DNA of 64,000 bases from Pseudomonas fluorescens (GCF_000967965.1 NZ_LACC01000017.1:62001-126000); one strand, 5' to 3'; counted from the stretch's first letter, positions 51,642-61,238 are shown. Notes: generated by a model from the letters alone, not told the origin. Translations and numbers: made by a program.

Positions 51642-52970
51642 TCAGTGGCTCAACCCGTACTTCTTTACCTTGTCGAACAGCGTGGTTTTGGCCATGCCCA
51701 GTTCCTGGCTGGCCTGTGTCAGGTTGCCGCCGCTGCGTTGCAAGGCGTCGCTGAGCAGGTTGCGCTCGAACGCTTCCACCGCTTCGGCAAAGGCCAAGCC
51801 CTGATTGCTGGCGCCGGCACCGGTTTTCTTGAACGCCGGCAGGCCCAGGGCAAAGCGCTCGGCAACGTTGCGCAGTTCACGCACGTTACCCGGCCAGTCG
51901 TGGCTCATCAGGTTCGAAACGGTCTGGTTGTCCAGTTCCGGCACCGTGCGGTCGAAGCGTAGGGACGATTGCTGCAAAAAGTGTTCGAACAGTTGCAGGA
52001 TGTCCTCGCGGCGCTCACGCAGCGGCGGCAGTTCCAGGGTCACCACGTTGAGGCGGTAATACAGGTCGCTGCGGAACTCGCCGGCCTTGCTTGACTCGGC
52101 GAGGTCGGATTTGGTCGCTGCGATGACGCGGCAATCCACCGCTACGCTCTGGTTCGAACCGAGGCGCTCGAGGGTGCGTTCCTGTAATACCCGCAACAAT
52201 TTGATCTGCAAGGGCAGGGGCATGCTTTCCACTTCGTCGAGGAACAGCGTGCCGCCGTCGGCGTGTTCGATCTTGCCGATCCGCCGTTTGCCTGCGCCGG
52301 TAAAGGCGTTGGCTTCGTGGCCGAATATTTCACTTTCGAACAGGTTCTCCGGCAGGCCACCGCAGTTCAAGGCGACGAACTGCTTGGTGTGCCGCCGACT
52401 GAAATCGTGCAGGCAACGCGCAACCAATTCCTTGCCGGTGCCGGTCTCGCCTTCGATCAGCACATTGGCCGAGGTATCGGCAACGTTGGCGATCAGTTCC
52501 CGCAGGTTCTGCATGGCCGGCGAGCGACCGATGATCCGTCCTTCGAGGGAATCACGCTCGGCCAGTTGCCGACGCAACGACGAGACTTCCCGCGCCAGGC
52601 TACGTTGCTCCAGGGCGCGGCGGGCGACATCCACCAGACGCTCTGGGGAGAACGGCTTTTCCATGAAGTCGTAGGCGCCTTTCTGCATCGCGCCGACGGC
52701 CATGGAAATGTCGCCGTGCCCGGTAATCAGTACCACCGGCAGGCTGCGGTCGCGCTCCTTGAGTCGCGTCAGCAATTCCAGGCCATCGATGCCCGGCAGG
52801 CGGATGTCGCTGACGACGATGCCGGCGAAGTTGTCGCCGACCCGCTCCAGGGCTTCTTCGGCGCTGCCCACGCCAATGCAGGGAATGTCTTCCAGGGTCA
52901 GCGCCTGTTGGCAGCCGAGCAGCACATGGGGGTCGTCTTCGACGATCAATACACTAAGGTCGTTGTTCAT
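51642..52970 (-). CDS. aauR: Sigma-54-dependent response regulator AauR
   Basis: A 442-residue NtrC-type activator of acidic amino acid (Glu/Asp) uptake. The receiver domain has phosphoacceptor Asp55 (VVSDIRLPG). The AAA+ core carries Walker A GETGTGKE at 174-181, and the sigma-54 contact loop reads NAFTGA at 221-226 rather than canonical GAFTGA. A Fis-type helix-turn-helix lies at about 400-440. It overlaps aauS by ATGA at 52967. The cognate target is the -24/-12 promoter and TTCGG-N4-CCGAA boxes upstream of aatJ. The neighbourhood matches the P. putida aau/aat locus. Confidence 0.93.
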   Translation of the reverse strand: MNNDLSVLIVEDDPHVLLGCQQALTLEDIPCIGVGSAEEALERVGDNFAGIVVSDIRLPGIDGLELLTRLKERDRSLPVVLITGHGDISMAVGAMQKGAYDFMEKPFSPERLVDVARRALEQRSLAREVSSLRRQLAERDSLEGRIIGRSPAMQNLRELIANVADTSANVLIEGETGTGKELVARCLHDFSRRHTKQFVALNCGGLPENLFESEIFGHEANAFTGAGKRRIGKIEHADGGTLFLDEVESMPLPLQIKLLRVLQERTLERLGSNQSVAVDCRVIAATKSDLAESSKAGEFRSDLYYRLNVVTLELPPLRERREDILQLFEHFLQQSSLRFDRTVPELDNQTVSNLMSHDWPGNVRELRNVAERFALGLPAFKKTGAGASNQGLAFAEAVEAFERNLLSDALQRSGGNLTQASQELGMAKTTLFDKVKKYGLSH

Positions 52971-54871
52971 ATTGGCTCGGCGGGAGTGGGGCTTACCAAC
53001 GGTAAACTGAGGACGAATGCGGTACCACCGCTGGCCGGGTGCTCGACACCCAGATGACCGCCGGTGGCGGCGGCCAGGCTGGCGGACAGGGTCAGGCCCA
53101 GGCCCAGGCCCTGTTCGCCGGGTTTGGTGGTGAAGAACGGTTCGAACAGGTGCTTGCGCGCTTCGGCGTCGATGCCGTGGCCGTTGTCACGTACGCGCAG
53201 GCGGTATTTGCCATCGAACGCTTCGCCTTCGAGCCACAGCTCGGGTTGCGGCTGCGCTTGCATGGCGTCGAGGGCGTTGCCAATCAGGTTGACCAGAATC
53301 TGCTCCAGGCGGGTCTGGTCGATCTGCACCTGCACATCGGTGAAATCGCGGTGCAGTTGCAGGTGAATGTTTTCCACCCGGCCGCCGAGCAATTGCAAGG
53401 CGGCGTCCACGCCTTTGCCGAGGCAGGCCTGACCCTTGTCGTCCCCGCGCCGGGCAAACGAGCGCAGGCTGGCGGTGATCCGGCCCATGCGGTCGATCAG
53501 TTCGTTGATGGTCTTGAGGTTGGTGCTGGCCACGTCGAGCTGGCCGCGCTCGAGGAAGCGTACGGTATTGCCGGACAAGGTGCGCAGCGCCGCCAGCGGC
53601 TGGTTCAGTTCGTGGGCGATGCTGGTGGACATCTGGCCGATGGCCGCGAGTTTTCCGGCCTGTACCAGTTCATCCTGGGCGCGGCGCAACGTCTCTTCGG
53701 CGAGCCGGCGTTCGCGAATCTGCCCCTTGAGCCGTTCGTTGCTGGCGCGCAGGTCGGTGGTGCGTTCGGTAATCCGACGCTCCAGCTGATTGTTGGCTTC
53801 CTGCAAGGCTTCCCGGGCCGCAAGACGGGTGGCGATTACCTTGCGTCGCTCGTTCCAGGCGATCAACAGGAAGGCGAAGAGGGCAAACGCCACGGCCACC
53901 AGAATCCCCTGATTGATCGCTTCGCGGCGCAGATCCTGCAGCGGCGTGAGCAGGGTGAAATTCCACGGCGTATCGCTCAACGGCCGGGTTTGCGCCAGGT
54001 AGCTGATGTTTTCATCGTCGGACACCAGTTCGCTGTTGGCCGGGAACGTGAGTTTCTCCACGCCTTCGGACAGGGTTTCCCGGGCCAGCGGCTGCAGTTC
54101 ATTGAGGGGGAACCAGTAGTACTGCAGGCTGCGGGCGAGTTTTTCCTTGGTTTCTTCGCTCAGCGGCACCACCGATTTCAAGCGCCGCGCCGGATCGCTG
54201 GACAGAATGATGATGCCGTTTTCATCGCTGACGAAGGCTTCCAGGCGTGCCCGTTGCCAGCGTTCTTCCATGGCTTCCAGGCGGACCTTGACCACGGCGA
54301 CGCCGATGATCTTGCCGTGTTCTTCCAGGCCATGGGCCAGGTAGTAACCGGGTTCGCCATTGGTACTGCCGATGCCGTAGAAGCGTCCGGGCTGACCGCG
54401 CACGGCGTTCTGGAAATAGGCACGGAAGGACAGGTCTTCACCCAGGTAACTGTCGACATCGCGCCAGTTGCTGGTGGCCATGACGCGGCCGGTGGTGTCC
54501 ATCACGTAGATGGCCCGACTGCGGCTGCGCCGGTTCAGGCCTTCGAGGTAATCGTTGACCGTCTGCCGGTGTTCCGGAGTCGGGTCGGCCAGCAACTGCG
54601 AAACGCTGGTTTCGAGTTCCAGCAGGCTGGGCAGGTAGGTGTATTTGCTGATTTCGCTTTCGACGGCGCGGGCGTGCAGTTCCAGCTGGCGCTGGCCGTT
54701 TTCGCTGAGGCTGCGGATGCCGTAGTGTTCACTGATCCAGAAGCCGATAAAGCCCAGGCCGATCATCATGGCGATGATCAGCGGCGGCAGGAACAAATGA
54801 CGAACCAGACGGGGTTTCACGGCGAGTGATGGCGACGCTGCGCGATAAAGAGTGGGGTCGCATTTCATCAC
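52967..54871 (-). CDS. aauS: Sensor histidine kinase AauS
   Basis: A 634-residue inner-membrane kinase of the DctB/AauS type: two transmembrane helices (about residues 25-45 and 325-345) bracket a periplasmic double-Cache sensor, which should bind acidic amino acids (segments GEDLSFRAYFQNAV and GRFYGIGSTNGEPGYYLAHG). A coiled-coil stalk follows, then the phosphoacceptor His in STSIAHELNQPLAAL at about residue 425. The ATPase has N (ILVNLIGNALDA), G1 (DNGHGID) and G2 (GLGLGLT) boxes. It overlaps aauR, so the two-component pair is coupled. Confidence 0.94.
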   Translation of the reverse strand: MMKCDPTLYRAASPSLAVKPRLVRHLFLPPLIIAMMIGLGFIGFWISEHYGIRSLSENGQRQLELHARAVESEISKYTYLPSLLELETSVSQLLADPTPEHRQTVNDYLEGLNRRSRSRAIYVMDTTGRVMATSNWRDVDSYLGEDLSFRAYFQNAVRGQPGRFYGIGSTNGEPGYYLAHGLEEHGKIIGVAVVKVRLEAMEERWQRARLEAFVSDENGIIILSSDPARRLKSVVPLSEETKEKLARSLQYYWFPLNELQPLARETLSEGVEKLTFPANSELVSDDENISYLAQTRPLSDTPWNFTLLTPLQDLRREAINQGILVAVAFALFAFLLIAWNERRKVIATRLAAREALQEANNQLERRITERTTDLRASNERLKGQIRERRLAEETLRRAQDELVQAGKLAAIGQMSTSIAHELNQPLAALRTLSGNTVRFLERGQLDVASTNLKTINELIDRMGRITASLRSFARRGDDKGQACLGKGVDAALQLLGGRVENIHLQLHRDFTDVQVQIDQTRLEQILVNLIGNALDAMQAQPQPELWLEGEAFDGKYRLRVRDNGHGIDAEARKHLFEPFFTTKPGEQGLGLGLTLSASLAAATGGHLGVEHPASGGTAFVLSLPLVSPTPAEPI

Positions 54872-54934
54872 AGATGCCTTGGGTCAACCAGCATGGCAAC
54901 GGGCTTGCTCTGGTTTCCTGCCGAACGCGGAACC

Positions 54935-55067
54935 TGTGGCGAGGGAGCTTGCTCCCGCTCGGCTGCGAAGCAGTCGTAAAACCGATAAATGCGGTGTGTC
55001 AGACACAATGCATTTTCAGGTTTTTGGGCCGCTGCGCGACCCAGCGGGAGCAAGCTCCCTCGCCACA
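54935..55067. repeat. REPIN, type B
   Basis: Facing arms TGTGGCGAGGGAGCTTGCTC with about 90 bases between, between aatP and aauS. Its place downstream of the transporter operon suggests it protects the transcript end. Confidence 0.92.
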
Positions 55068-55091
55068 AGGGCAATCCAGTTACCGTCTTTC

Positions 55092-55826
55092 TTAGTGCTG
55101 CAGAATCTTGTTGAGGAAGTGCTGCGTGCGATCGGCACGGGCGTTGATGTCACCGAAGAACTCTTCTTTCTTACAGTCTTCGATGATCTTGCCGGCGTCC
55201 ATGAAGATCACCCGGTCGGCCACTTTACGGGCGAAACCCATTTCGTGGGTCACGCACATCATGGTCATGCCTTCGTGGGCCAGTTGCACCATCACGTCGA
55301 GCACTTCGTTGACCATTTCCGGGTCGAGCGCCGAGGTCGGTTCGTCGAACAGCATGACGATCGGGTCCATCGCCAACGCACGGGCAATCGCCACACGCTG
55401 CTGCTGACCACCGGACAGTTGGCCCGGATGCTTGTGGGCGTGGGCCGAGAGACCGACGCGTTCGAGCAGTTGCAGGCCTTTCTTGGTGGCTTCTTCCTTG
55501 CTGCGGCCCAACACCTTGATCTGCGCGATGGTCAGGTTTTCGGTGATGGTCAGGTGCGGGAACAGCTCGAAGTGCTGGAACACCATGCCCACGCGGGAAC
55601 GCAGTTTCGGCAGGTTGGTCTTCGGATCGGCGATGGAGGTGCCGTCGACCACGATGTCGCCTTTCTGGAACGGTTCCAGGGCGTTGACGCACTTGATCAG
55701 GGTCGATTTGCCGGAACCGGATGGCCCGCACACCACGATCACTTCGCCTTTTTTGACCTCGGTGCTGCAATCAGTCAGTACCTGGAAGTCCCCATACCAC
55801 TTGTTGATGCTTTTGATAGAGATCAT
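55092..55826 (-). CDS. aatP: Glutamate/aspartate ABC transporter ATP-binding subunit AatP
   Basis: A 244-residue cytosolic ATPase of the polar amino acid uptake family. Walker A GPSGSGKS at 34-41, signature LSGGQQQR near 135-142, Walker [12 protein letters not shown] near 157-167, and the switch His in THEMGFA are all intact. It powers uptake by AatQ and AatM. It overlaps aatM by four bases. Last gene of the operon. Confidence 0.95.
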   Translation of the reverse strand: MISIKSINKWYGDFQVLTDCSTEVKKGEVIVVCGPSGSGKSTLIKCVNALEPFQKGDIVVDGTSIADPKTNLPKLRSRVGMVFQHFELFPHLTITENLTIAQIKVLGRSKEEATKKGLQLLERVGLSAHAHKHPGQLSGGQQQRVAIARALAMDPIVMLFDEPTSALDPEMVNEVLDVMVQLAHEGMTMMCVTHEMGFARKVADRVIFMDAGKIIEDCKKEEFFGDINARADRTQHFLNKILQH

Positions 55827-56497
55827 ACGGCGAACCTTTTTTGCAGACGCTTGACCAGCTGCGAGGCGGCAAAGCTGATGGTGAAGTACACGAGACCCGC
55901 GAAAATCAGGAACTCATTGGAGCGGCCAATGATGTCGCCACTGGCGCGCGAAGCATTGAGGAAGTCCACCAGGCCGACGGCGTAGACCAGCGAGGTGTCC
56001 TGAAACAGGATGATGCTCTGCTGCAGCAGCAGCGGTGTCATCTTGCGGAACGCTTGCGGCAGGATGATCAGGCGCATCATCTGCCCGTAAGTCATGCCCA
56101 GCGCCTGGGCAGCGCCCATCTGGCCTTTTGGAATCGACTGCACACCGGCACGGACGATTTCGCAGAAGTACGCCGCTTCGAACATCATGAACGCCACGAT
56201 GCAGGAGGCAAATGCGCCGATCGGCGTGTCTTCGCCGGTGATCCAGCGCAGCACGAACGGTACCGCCAGGTAGAACCAGGTGATCACCAGCAGCAGCGGG
56301 ATCGAGCGGAAATAGTTGACGTAGGCGCCGGCCAGGTTCGACAGCAGTTTGTTGTGCGACAGACGGCACAGCGCCAGGACGGTGCCGAGGATGATGCCGC
56401 CGATCACGCCCATGGCCATTAGCTTGAGGGTCATGATCATGCCGTTCCACAGGCCCGGCAGGGACGGGATGATGCCCGAGAAGTCGAATTCCATCAT
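55823..56497 (-). CDS. aatM: Glutamate/aspartate ABC transporter permease AatM
   Basis: A 224-residue inner-membrane permease with five helices and the EAA-loop segment [36 protein letters not shown] region (residues about 118-150) that contacts the ATPase. His/Glu/Gln/Arg/opine-type permease family. It overlaps aatP and aatQ by four bases each, a coupled set. Confidence 0.93.
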   Translation of the reverse strand: MMEFDFSGIIPSLPGLWNGMIMTLKLMAMGVIGGIILGTVLALCRLSHNKLLSNLAGAYVNYFRSIPLLLVITWFYLAVPFVLRWITGEDTPIGAFASCIVAFMMFEAAYFCEIVRAGVQSIPKGQMGAAQALGMTYGQMMRLIILPQAFRKMTPLLLQQSIILFQDTSLVYAVGLVDFLNASRASGDIIGRSNEFLIFAGLVYFTISFAASQLVKRLQKRFAV

Positions 56498-57240
56498 TTA
56501 CCCCCTACGGAGATCAGGCCCGGTACGGCGACTTTCTTCTCGACCAGGCGCATCAGCAACATCAGGCTCATGTTCAGGGTGAAGTAGATCAGCGTTGCCA
56601 GGGTAAAGGCTTCGAACAGGTTGGCGGAGAACTCGGCGGTCTGTTTGGTCTGCGCGAGCAATTCCATCAAGCCGATCAGCGAGGCCACGGAGGTGTTCTT
56701 GAAGACGTTCAGGAATTCCGAGGTAAGCGGCGGAATGATGATCCTGTAGGCCTGGGGCAGCAGCACGTTCCAGTAGATCTGCGGCAGCTTGAAACCCATG
56801 GCGCGGGCCGCGGATTCCTGGCCTTTTGGCAGGGCCTGGATACCGGTGCGCACCTGTTCGCAAACCCGGGCGGTAGTGAACAGGCCCAGGCACACGACGA
56901 CGCTGAGGAAGGCCGAGGTGGTCGGGTTCAGATCCTGCTTGTACCACTCTTGCAGGTCCGCCGGCAGCAGGTCGGGTACCAGGAAGTACCAGATGAACAG
57001 CTGAACCAGCAGCGGCACGTTACGGAAGAGTTCGACGTAGCAGGTGGCGATGCCCGATACGATGCGATTCGGCACGGTACGCATGACGCCCAGGACCGAG
57101 CCCAATGTCAGGGCGATGATCCAGGCCGCGATAGCGATGCCGATGGTCCAGCCCAGGCCGGTCACGTACCAGTCGAAATAGGTTTCGCTGCCCACGCCGG
57201 TGGACTTGAAGAACACGCCCCAGTCCCAGTTGTAATTCAT
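56494..57240 (-). CDS. aatQ: Glutamate/aspartate ABC transporter permease AatQ
   Basis: A 248-residue inner-membrane permease with about five helices; it carries the EAA-type loop GIQALPKGQESAARAMG near residues 135-151 and pairs with AatM. Coupled to aatM by a 4-base overlap. The ATG at 57240 is 354 bases from the aatJ stop; a large inverted repeat lies in between, so translation levels of the membrane part may be tuned separately from the binding protein. Confidence 0.94.
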   Translation of the reverse strand: MNYNWDWGVFFKSTGVGSETYFDWYVTGLGWTIGIAIAAWIIALTLGSVLGVMRTVPNRIVSGIATCYVELFRNVPLLVQLFIWYFLVPDLLPADLQEWYKQDLNPTTSAFLSVVVCLGLFTTARVCEQVRTGIQALPKGQESAARAMGFKLPQIYWNVLLPQAYRIIIPPLTSEFLNVFKNTSVASLIGLMELLAQTKQTAEFSANLFEAFTLATLIYFTLNMSLMLLMRLVEKKVAVPGLISVGGK

Positions 57241-57313
57241 TAGGGTCTCCCCTCAGTTCAATCGATGTACAAGTGCCCGCTTGGGGGAAGCTCCGTTCCC
57301 GCCCGACCCAGGT

Positions 57314-57468
57314 GGCCTGTGTGGTCAGTTCTGTTAGCTCAACTTCGGCACCAGAAGTCCATATCCTTCGTTGCTGTTCCTCGCCATAGCGGGCTATGAC
57401 TCGTCACAGCGCCTTGGCTATGAACTTCTGGCATCCGAATTTGAGCTAACGAACTAACCGTACAGGCC
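57314..57468. repeat. 155-bp element with ~50-base imperfect terminal inverted repeats
   Basis: The left end GGCCTGTGTGGTCAGTTC, then GTTAGCTCAA, TTCGG and CCAGAAGT blocks, is mirrored at the right end with only scattered mismatches and an indel. The inner region contains CATAGC-GGGCTATG and a TCGTCACAG block. As RNA it would form a long hairpin; as DNA it resembles a MITE. Confidence 0.8.
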
Positions 57469-57547
57469 ACTTCGATCAGGCACACGCCCCCGGCTCGACA
57501 GCCACCGGTTCGAGTGTTTCCAAAAAATGCCAGCAGGAAGTGACCAC

Positions 57548-57577
57548 CTCCTGAAAGGGCCAGGGCCCTCTCAGGAG
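57548..57577. other. Intercistronic stem-loop after aatJ
   Basis: CTCCTGAAAGGGCC / GGGCCCTCTCAGGAG forms a near-perfect 14-base stem with a tiny loop. On the transcribed (minus) strand no T run follows, which fits an RNA-stabilising or partial attenuating hairpin that lets the binding-protein message outlast the membrane genes. Confidence 0.75.
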
Positions 57578-57594
57578 ATAAGGTTAGTCAGAAA

Positions 57595-58509
57595 TCAGGA
57601 CTTCTTGTCGTCAGCCGCTTTATCAGTCGGTTTGGCGATCAGGGCCTTGAGTTCGTCGCTCATCGGGAAGTTCAGGTTCAGGCCTTTTGGCGGGATTGGT
57701 TGCATGAACCATTTTTCGTAGATCTTGTTGATCTCGCCCGATGCGTAGGTGGCCTTGATGGCGTCATCCACAGCCTTTTTGAACGGCTCGTCGCCTTTGC
57801 GCACCATGCAGCCGTAGATTTCGTAGGACTGTGGAGTGCCGGTCACGGCCCAGTCGCTTGCCTTCTTGGCCTTGGCGGCTTCACCGGCCAGCAGGGCGTC
57901 GTCCATCATGAAAGCCACTGCACGGCCGGTTTCCAGCATCTGGAACGACTCGCCGTGGTCTTTGGCGGAGATGACGTTCATGCCCATCTGCTTGTCGGCG
58001 TTCATCGCCTTGAGGATGCGCTCGGACGTGGTGCCGGCGGTGGTCACGACGTTCTTGCCGGCCAGGTCAGGGAAATCCTTGTACTTGGAGTCTGCCTTGG
58101 ACAGCAGGCGAGTACCGATTTCGAAGATGCCAACGGAGAAGTCAACTTGCTGCTGACGCTCGACGTTGTTGGTGGTGGAACCGCACTCGAGGTCCACGGT
58201 GCCGTTCTGCACCAGCGGGATACGGGTCTGCGAGGTCACCAGGTTGTACTTGACCTGGAGGTTCGGCATGTCGAGGTCTTTTTTCAACGCTTCGACGACT
58301 TTCAACTGGATGTCGTGGGAGTAGCCGACCGGTTTGCCGGAAGCGTCTGCAATGTAGGAAAACGGAATGGAAGCGTCGCGATGGCCCAGGGTGATGGTGC
58401 CGGACTCTTTGATCTTCTTCAGGGTGCCGGTGAGTTCGGCGGCGAAAACTGGCGTGCTGATCAGAGCGGCAGCAATGGCTGCGCCCAGGATGTGGGGAAC
58501 GATGCGCAT
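57595..58509 (-). CDS. aatJ: Glutamate/aspartate-binding periplasmic protein AatJ
   Basis: A 304-residue periplasmic binding protein. The ATG at 58509 gives a signal peptide cleaved near STPVFAAE and has a GAGGAAAA ribosome site. Typical GltI-type segments are LGHRDASIPFSYI, VDLECGSTTNN (residues around 115-125) and GTTSERILKAMNA. It ends with a Lys/Asp-rich tail. It delivers Glu/Asp to AatQMP. First gene of the operon, under the sigma-54 promoter upstream. Confidence 0.95.
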   Translation of the reverse strand: MRIVPHILGAAIAAALISTPVFAAELTGTLKKIKESGTITLGHRDASIPFSYIADASGKPVGYSHDIQLKVVEALKKDLDMPNLQVKYNLVTSQTRIPLVQNGTVDLECGSTTNNVERQQQVDFSVGIFEIGTRLLSKADSKYKDFPDLAGKNVVTTAGTTSERILKAMNADKQMGMNVISAKDHGESFQMLETGRAVAFMMDDALLAGEAAKAKKASDWAVTGTPQSYEIYGCMVRKGDEPFKKAVDDAIKATYASGEINKIYEKWFMQPIPPKGLNLNFPMSDELKALIAKPTDKAADDKKS

Positions 58510-58625
58510 CAAATTTTCCTCGACATTGTTTTTTTTATGGAGCCAGTTCATCGGCCCTTTTGTGCTGCAAAACACCTGAGCGCTATTGAGAGTCGGCGCA
58601 AAGGACATTCGTCGAAGAAGTGTAG

Positions 58626-58641
58626 AGCATGACTCGTGCCA
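58626..58641 (-). promoter_or_regulatory. Sigma-54 (-24/-12) promoter of aatJQMP
   Basis: On the minus strand TGGCACGAGTCATGCT matches the consensus TGGCACG-N4-TTGC at 14 of 15 informative or spacer positions, with GG and GC correctly spaced. It is about 115 bases before the aatJ ATG, with transcription expected near 58615. Confidence 0.9.
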
Positions 58642-58717
58642 GACCAGTCTCAATTGATCAAGTAATTGATTTATAAGGAAATTAAATATTTTTCGCGTTG
58701 AAATTTCAGTGAGATGG

Positions 58718-58731
58718 TCCGGTTAACCGAA
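58718..58731. promoter_or_regulatory. AauR box (one mismatch)
   Basis: TCCGGTTAACCGAA matches TTCGG-N4-CCGAA, the published AauR site in P. putida as I recall it, with one mismatch. It lies 77 bases upstream of the -24 element, a normal enhancer distance. Confidence 0.75.
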
Positions 58732-58748
58732 CCGACCCGCAGGTCGCG

Positions 58749-58762
58749 TTCGGAAAACCGAA
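58749..58762. promoter_or_regulatory. AauR box (perfect)
   Basis: TTCGGAAAACCGAA is a perfect TTCGG-N4-CCGAA inverted repeat, 31 bases (about three helical turns) from the first box, so both can lie on the same face. Confidence 0.88.
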
Positions 58763-58786
58763 TGGTGGCTGGGTGCTACTCGGGTG

Positions 58787-60415
58787 TCAGGTGTATTTGC
58801 GCTTGTCCGGCGCTGGCGGGAAGTACTGATACAACCAGGTTTCACTCAACGTGCGGTCGTTGGTGCGGATGAACAGCCGCAGCTCGACAGGCTCGACGCT
58901 GTCACTGGTCGGGTACCAGTCAAACAGGATGCGGTAGCCTTTGATGTCATCGAGCTTGAGCACGCTGAAATCCTTGACCTCGCCGTTCGAGCAAGTGACT
59001 ACAGGCTCGATGCCCGCGCCTTCAGGCAAGCGGTCCAAGCCGCCGCCGGTGAAGTCCACGGCAAAACGACGGGCCCAGACTGGTGGGTAATGTTCGCCTG
59101 GTGCCCAGCCTTCGGTGAAACCGCCCATGCCCGAACGGGTCGCGTTGACCCGTGCCAACGGCGTTCCGACTGGCGGCAATGCGCTCCAGTACAGCTTGTA
59201 GCCGTAGTTCAGCGAATCCCCCGCAGCCACCGGTTTCTTCGGCGTCCAGAAAGCGACGATGTTGTCCATGGTCTCGCCGGTGGTCGGGATCTCCAGCAGA
59301 TCGATTGAGCCTTCGCCCCACGCGGTGGTCGGTTCTACCCACAGGCTCGGGCGGCGGCTGTACCAGTCGACGGTGTCCTGATAGCTGGCGAACTCGTGGT
59401 CGGTCTGCACCAGGCCGAAGCCCTTCGGGTCGGTATCGGCGAAGGCATTGAATTGCAGGGTGGCCGGGTTGTTCAGCGGGCGGCAGATCCACTCGCCATT
59501 GCCGCGCCACATGGCCAGGCGGTCGGAGTCGTGGATTTGCGGGTGAATGGTGTCGCACATGCGGCGCTCGTGGGTGCCGCAACTGAACATGCTGGTCATT
59601 GGCGCGATGCCCAGTTGGTCGATGGCGGTGCGTGCGTTGACGTGGGCATCGATCTCCATCACCACGCGCTCGGCCTGGCAGTCGATATCGAAGCGGTAGG
59701 CACCGGTGGCGCTCGGCGAGTCGAGCAAGGCGTAGACCACGAAGCGGGTGCTGTCCTTGTCCGGCGTCTCGAACCAGAACTTGGTGAAGTCGGGAAACTC
59801 TTCGCGCTTCTTGGCGTAGGTGTCGATGGCCAGTCCGCGGGCCGACAAGCCGTACTGGCCGGTGGCGTCCACCGCACGGAAATAGCTGGCGCCGAGGAAG
59901 GACACGACGTCGTGCTTGTCCAGTTCCGGGGCCTTGAACAGCTTGAAGCCGGAGAAACCCAGGTCGCCCTTGAGCTGCGCGGTGTCGACCGTGGTGTTTT
60001 CATAGTTGAACAGCGACGGGCGGAAATGCACCTCGCGGGCCATGCGGGTTTTCGGATCGACGCTGTACATGCGCACTGGCTGCTTGAAGCCCATGCCGAC
60101 ATGGAAGAACTGCACGTCCAACTGGCCCTTGAGCTCTTTCCACAACGAATGATTGCCGTCGTAGCGGATCGCATTGAAGTTCTGCGGCGTCATGGTCGCC
60201 AGGGTCGGCGGCAACTGCTGCTTGGTGTCCTGGTAGCGATTGCTGGCGAGCTGTTTGGCCTGGAGCTTGAGCGCCTCGAAATCGAACGCGGTGGCCTCGC
60301 CATCAGCGGTGCCGCCGCTGGCGGCCCAGGCCTTGGCGGCCAACAGGCCCGTGGCGGACAAACCGGTGTAGGCCGCGATGGCCATGGAGGCTTTGAGCAA
60401 GTTCCTGCGGTGCAT
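58787..60415 (-). CDS. opgD: Glucan biosynthesis protein D (OpgD)
   Basis: A 542-residue periplasmic protein with a Tat signal ([19 protein letters not shown]). OpgD/OpgG-family proteins act on osmoregulated periplasmic glucans; E. coli OpgD is a beta-1,2-glucanase of family GH186. Segments [48 protein letters not shown] and [24 protein letters not shown] are typical. The ATG at 60415 is chosen for the Tat motif; the frame continues upstream without a signal. Together with opgC in this window it points to glucan-based osmoadaptation. The OpgGH core is elsewhere. Confidence 0.93.
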   Translation of the reverse strand: MHRRNLLKASMAIAAYTGLSATGLLAAKAWAASGGTADGEATAFDFEALKLQAKQLASNRYQDTKQQLPPTLATMTPQNFNAIRYDGNHSLWKELKGQLDVQFFHVGMGFKQPVRMYSVDPKTRMAREVHFRPSLFNYENTTVDTAQLKGDLGFSGFKLFKAPELDKHDVVSFLGASYFRAVDATGQYGLSARGLAIDTYAKKREEFPDFTKFWFETPDKDSTRFVVYALLDSPSATGAYRFDIDCQAERVVMEIDAHVNARTAIDQLGIAPMTSMFSCGTHERRMCDTIHPQIHDSDRLAMWRGNGEWICRPLNNPATLQFNAFADTDPKGFGLVQTDHEFASYQDTVDWYSRRPSLWVEPTTAWGEGSIDLLEIPTTGETMDNIVAFWTPKKPVAAGDSLNYGYKLYWSALPPVGTPLARVNATRSGMGGFTEGWAPGEHYPPVWARRFAVDFTGGGLDRLPEGAGIEPVVTCSNGEVKDFSVLKLDDIKGYRILFDWYPTSDSVEPVELRLFIRTNDRTLSETWLYQYFPPAPDKRKYT

Positions 60416-60832
60416 AAATACAACCTGTCGTGAACAATCCCGCGCCGTTCCTGGCACGTGCTGGATCAGAAATATCGGTTCGGACATGCCTTCGGCCAAA
60501 CGCAACGGACTTTTAAACAGATGCCCGACAGCTTAAACCGTTCGATTGCAGAGCAAAATTGATTGATGGCACTGCGCCGGCTCGGCAATGAAACAAGACA
60601 TGTCGGGAAACAATTCCGACAGGGGCTTCTGATTTACAGGGCATTTCTGCTTTTTTCGACTAATTACTCTAAAAACCGCTTTTCAGCGCCCGGAATATTT
60701 CTATTCTGTACACATGACCGGTTTATGCCCGAAAGACCGGTGCGGTTCAGTCGGCACATTGCGGCTGCTGAAAAGGGGGAGGGCGATGCGTTTTTTTTGC
60801 AGTTTTCTTTGACGTTTAGAAGGACATCGTCC
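60416..60832. other. Gap between opgD and a small orphan gene
   Basis: A 417-base divergent intergenic stretch; it must hold the promoters of opgD and of the small gene at 60833. I recognised no regulatory motif or RNA gene. Confidence 0.5.
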
Positions 60833-61018
60833 ATGTCGAAAGTACAAGGCATCACCGAAATGTTGGGAATCTTTCCGTGTCTGGCCCTGGGGCGACGAAG
60901 ACGCCGGCTCAATAGCGAGGAAATGAAACTGGTGGAACGCTATCGGGAACTGTCGGAGAGCGACAGGATCGCGATGAGGTATCTGGTGGATGCGATGAGG
61001 AGTGTTTCGCGGTTTTGA
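60833..61018 (+). CDS. Small basic helical protein of unknown function
   Basis: A 61-residue protein of a kind seen in pseudomonads, preceded by AAGGA about 9 bases from the ATG. It has an Arg-rich patch (GRRRRRLNSEEMK) and a helical C-terminus (VERYRELSESDRIAMRYLVDAM) resembling the tail that follows the helix-turn-helix in phage-like regulators. No complete DNA-binding motif is visible. It may be a partner or a regulator remnant. Confidence 0.7.
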   Translation: MSKVQGITEMLGIFPCLALGRRRRRLNSEEMKLVERYRELSESDRIAMRYLVDAMRSVSRF

Positions 61019-61028
61019 GCAGGGCGGG

Positions 61029-61238
61029 TTACCGTGAGAGCCATTTGGCCTTCACGGTGGCCAGGCTGGTTAACCTGCCTGCATCAGCGTCGGCTATGCC
61101 AGCGTCTATTGCTGGCTGTCGGACAGATTGCTGGTCGAGCTTATGGAGATACGCTTCTGCAAACGAGCTATCACATGGAATCATTTCGATGATGTTTCGT
61201 TTGTCGCTGCGAGTCTCGTTCATGTGGATGTAACTCAT
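61029..61238 (-). CDS. Short antitoxin-like open frame (possible relic)
   Basis: A 69-residue frame ending in AIDAGIADADAGRLTSLATVKAKW, which resembles the C-terminus of RelB/ParD-type antitoxins (AIxxGIADxxAGR). The N-terminal half is not convincing, no ribosome site precedes either ATG, and no toxin gene accompanies it. It could be an antitoxin remnant or a diverged orphan. Confidence 0.35.
   Translation of the reverse strand: MSYIHMNETRSDKRNIIEMIPCDSSFAEAYLHKLDQQSVRQPAIDAGIADADAGRLTSLATVKAKWLSR

Larger units (their letters stand above)
57241..57594. other. aatJ-aatQ intercistronic region with structured repeats
   Basis: A 354-base gap inside the transporter operon. It holds a 155-base inverted-repeat element (57314-57468) and a GC-rich stem-loop (57548-57577) 18 bases after the aatJ stop. 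I see no coding sequence. Confidence 0.75.
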
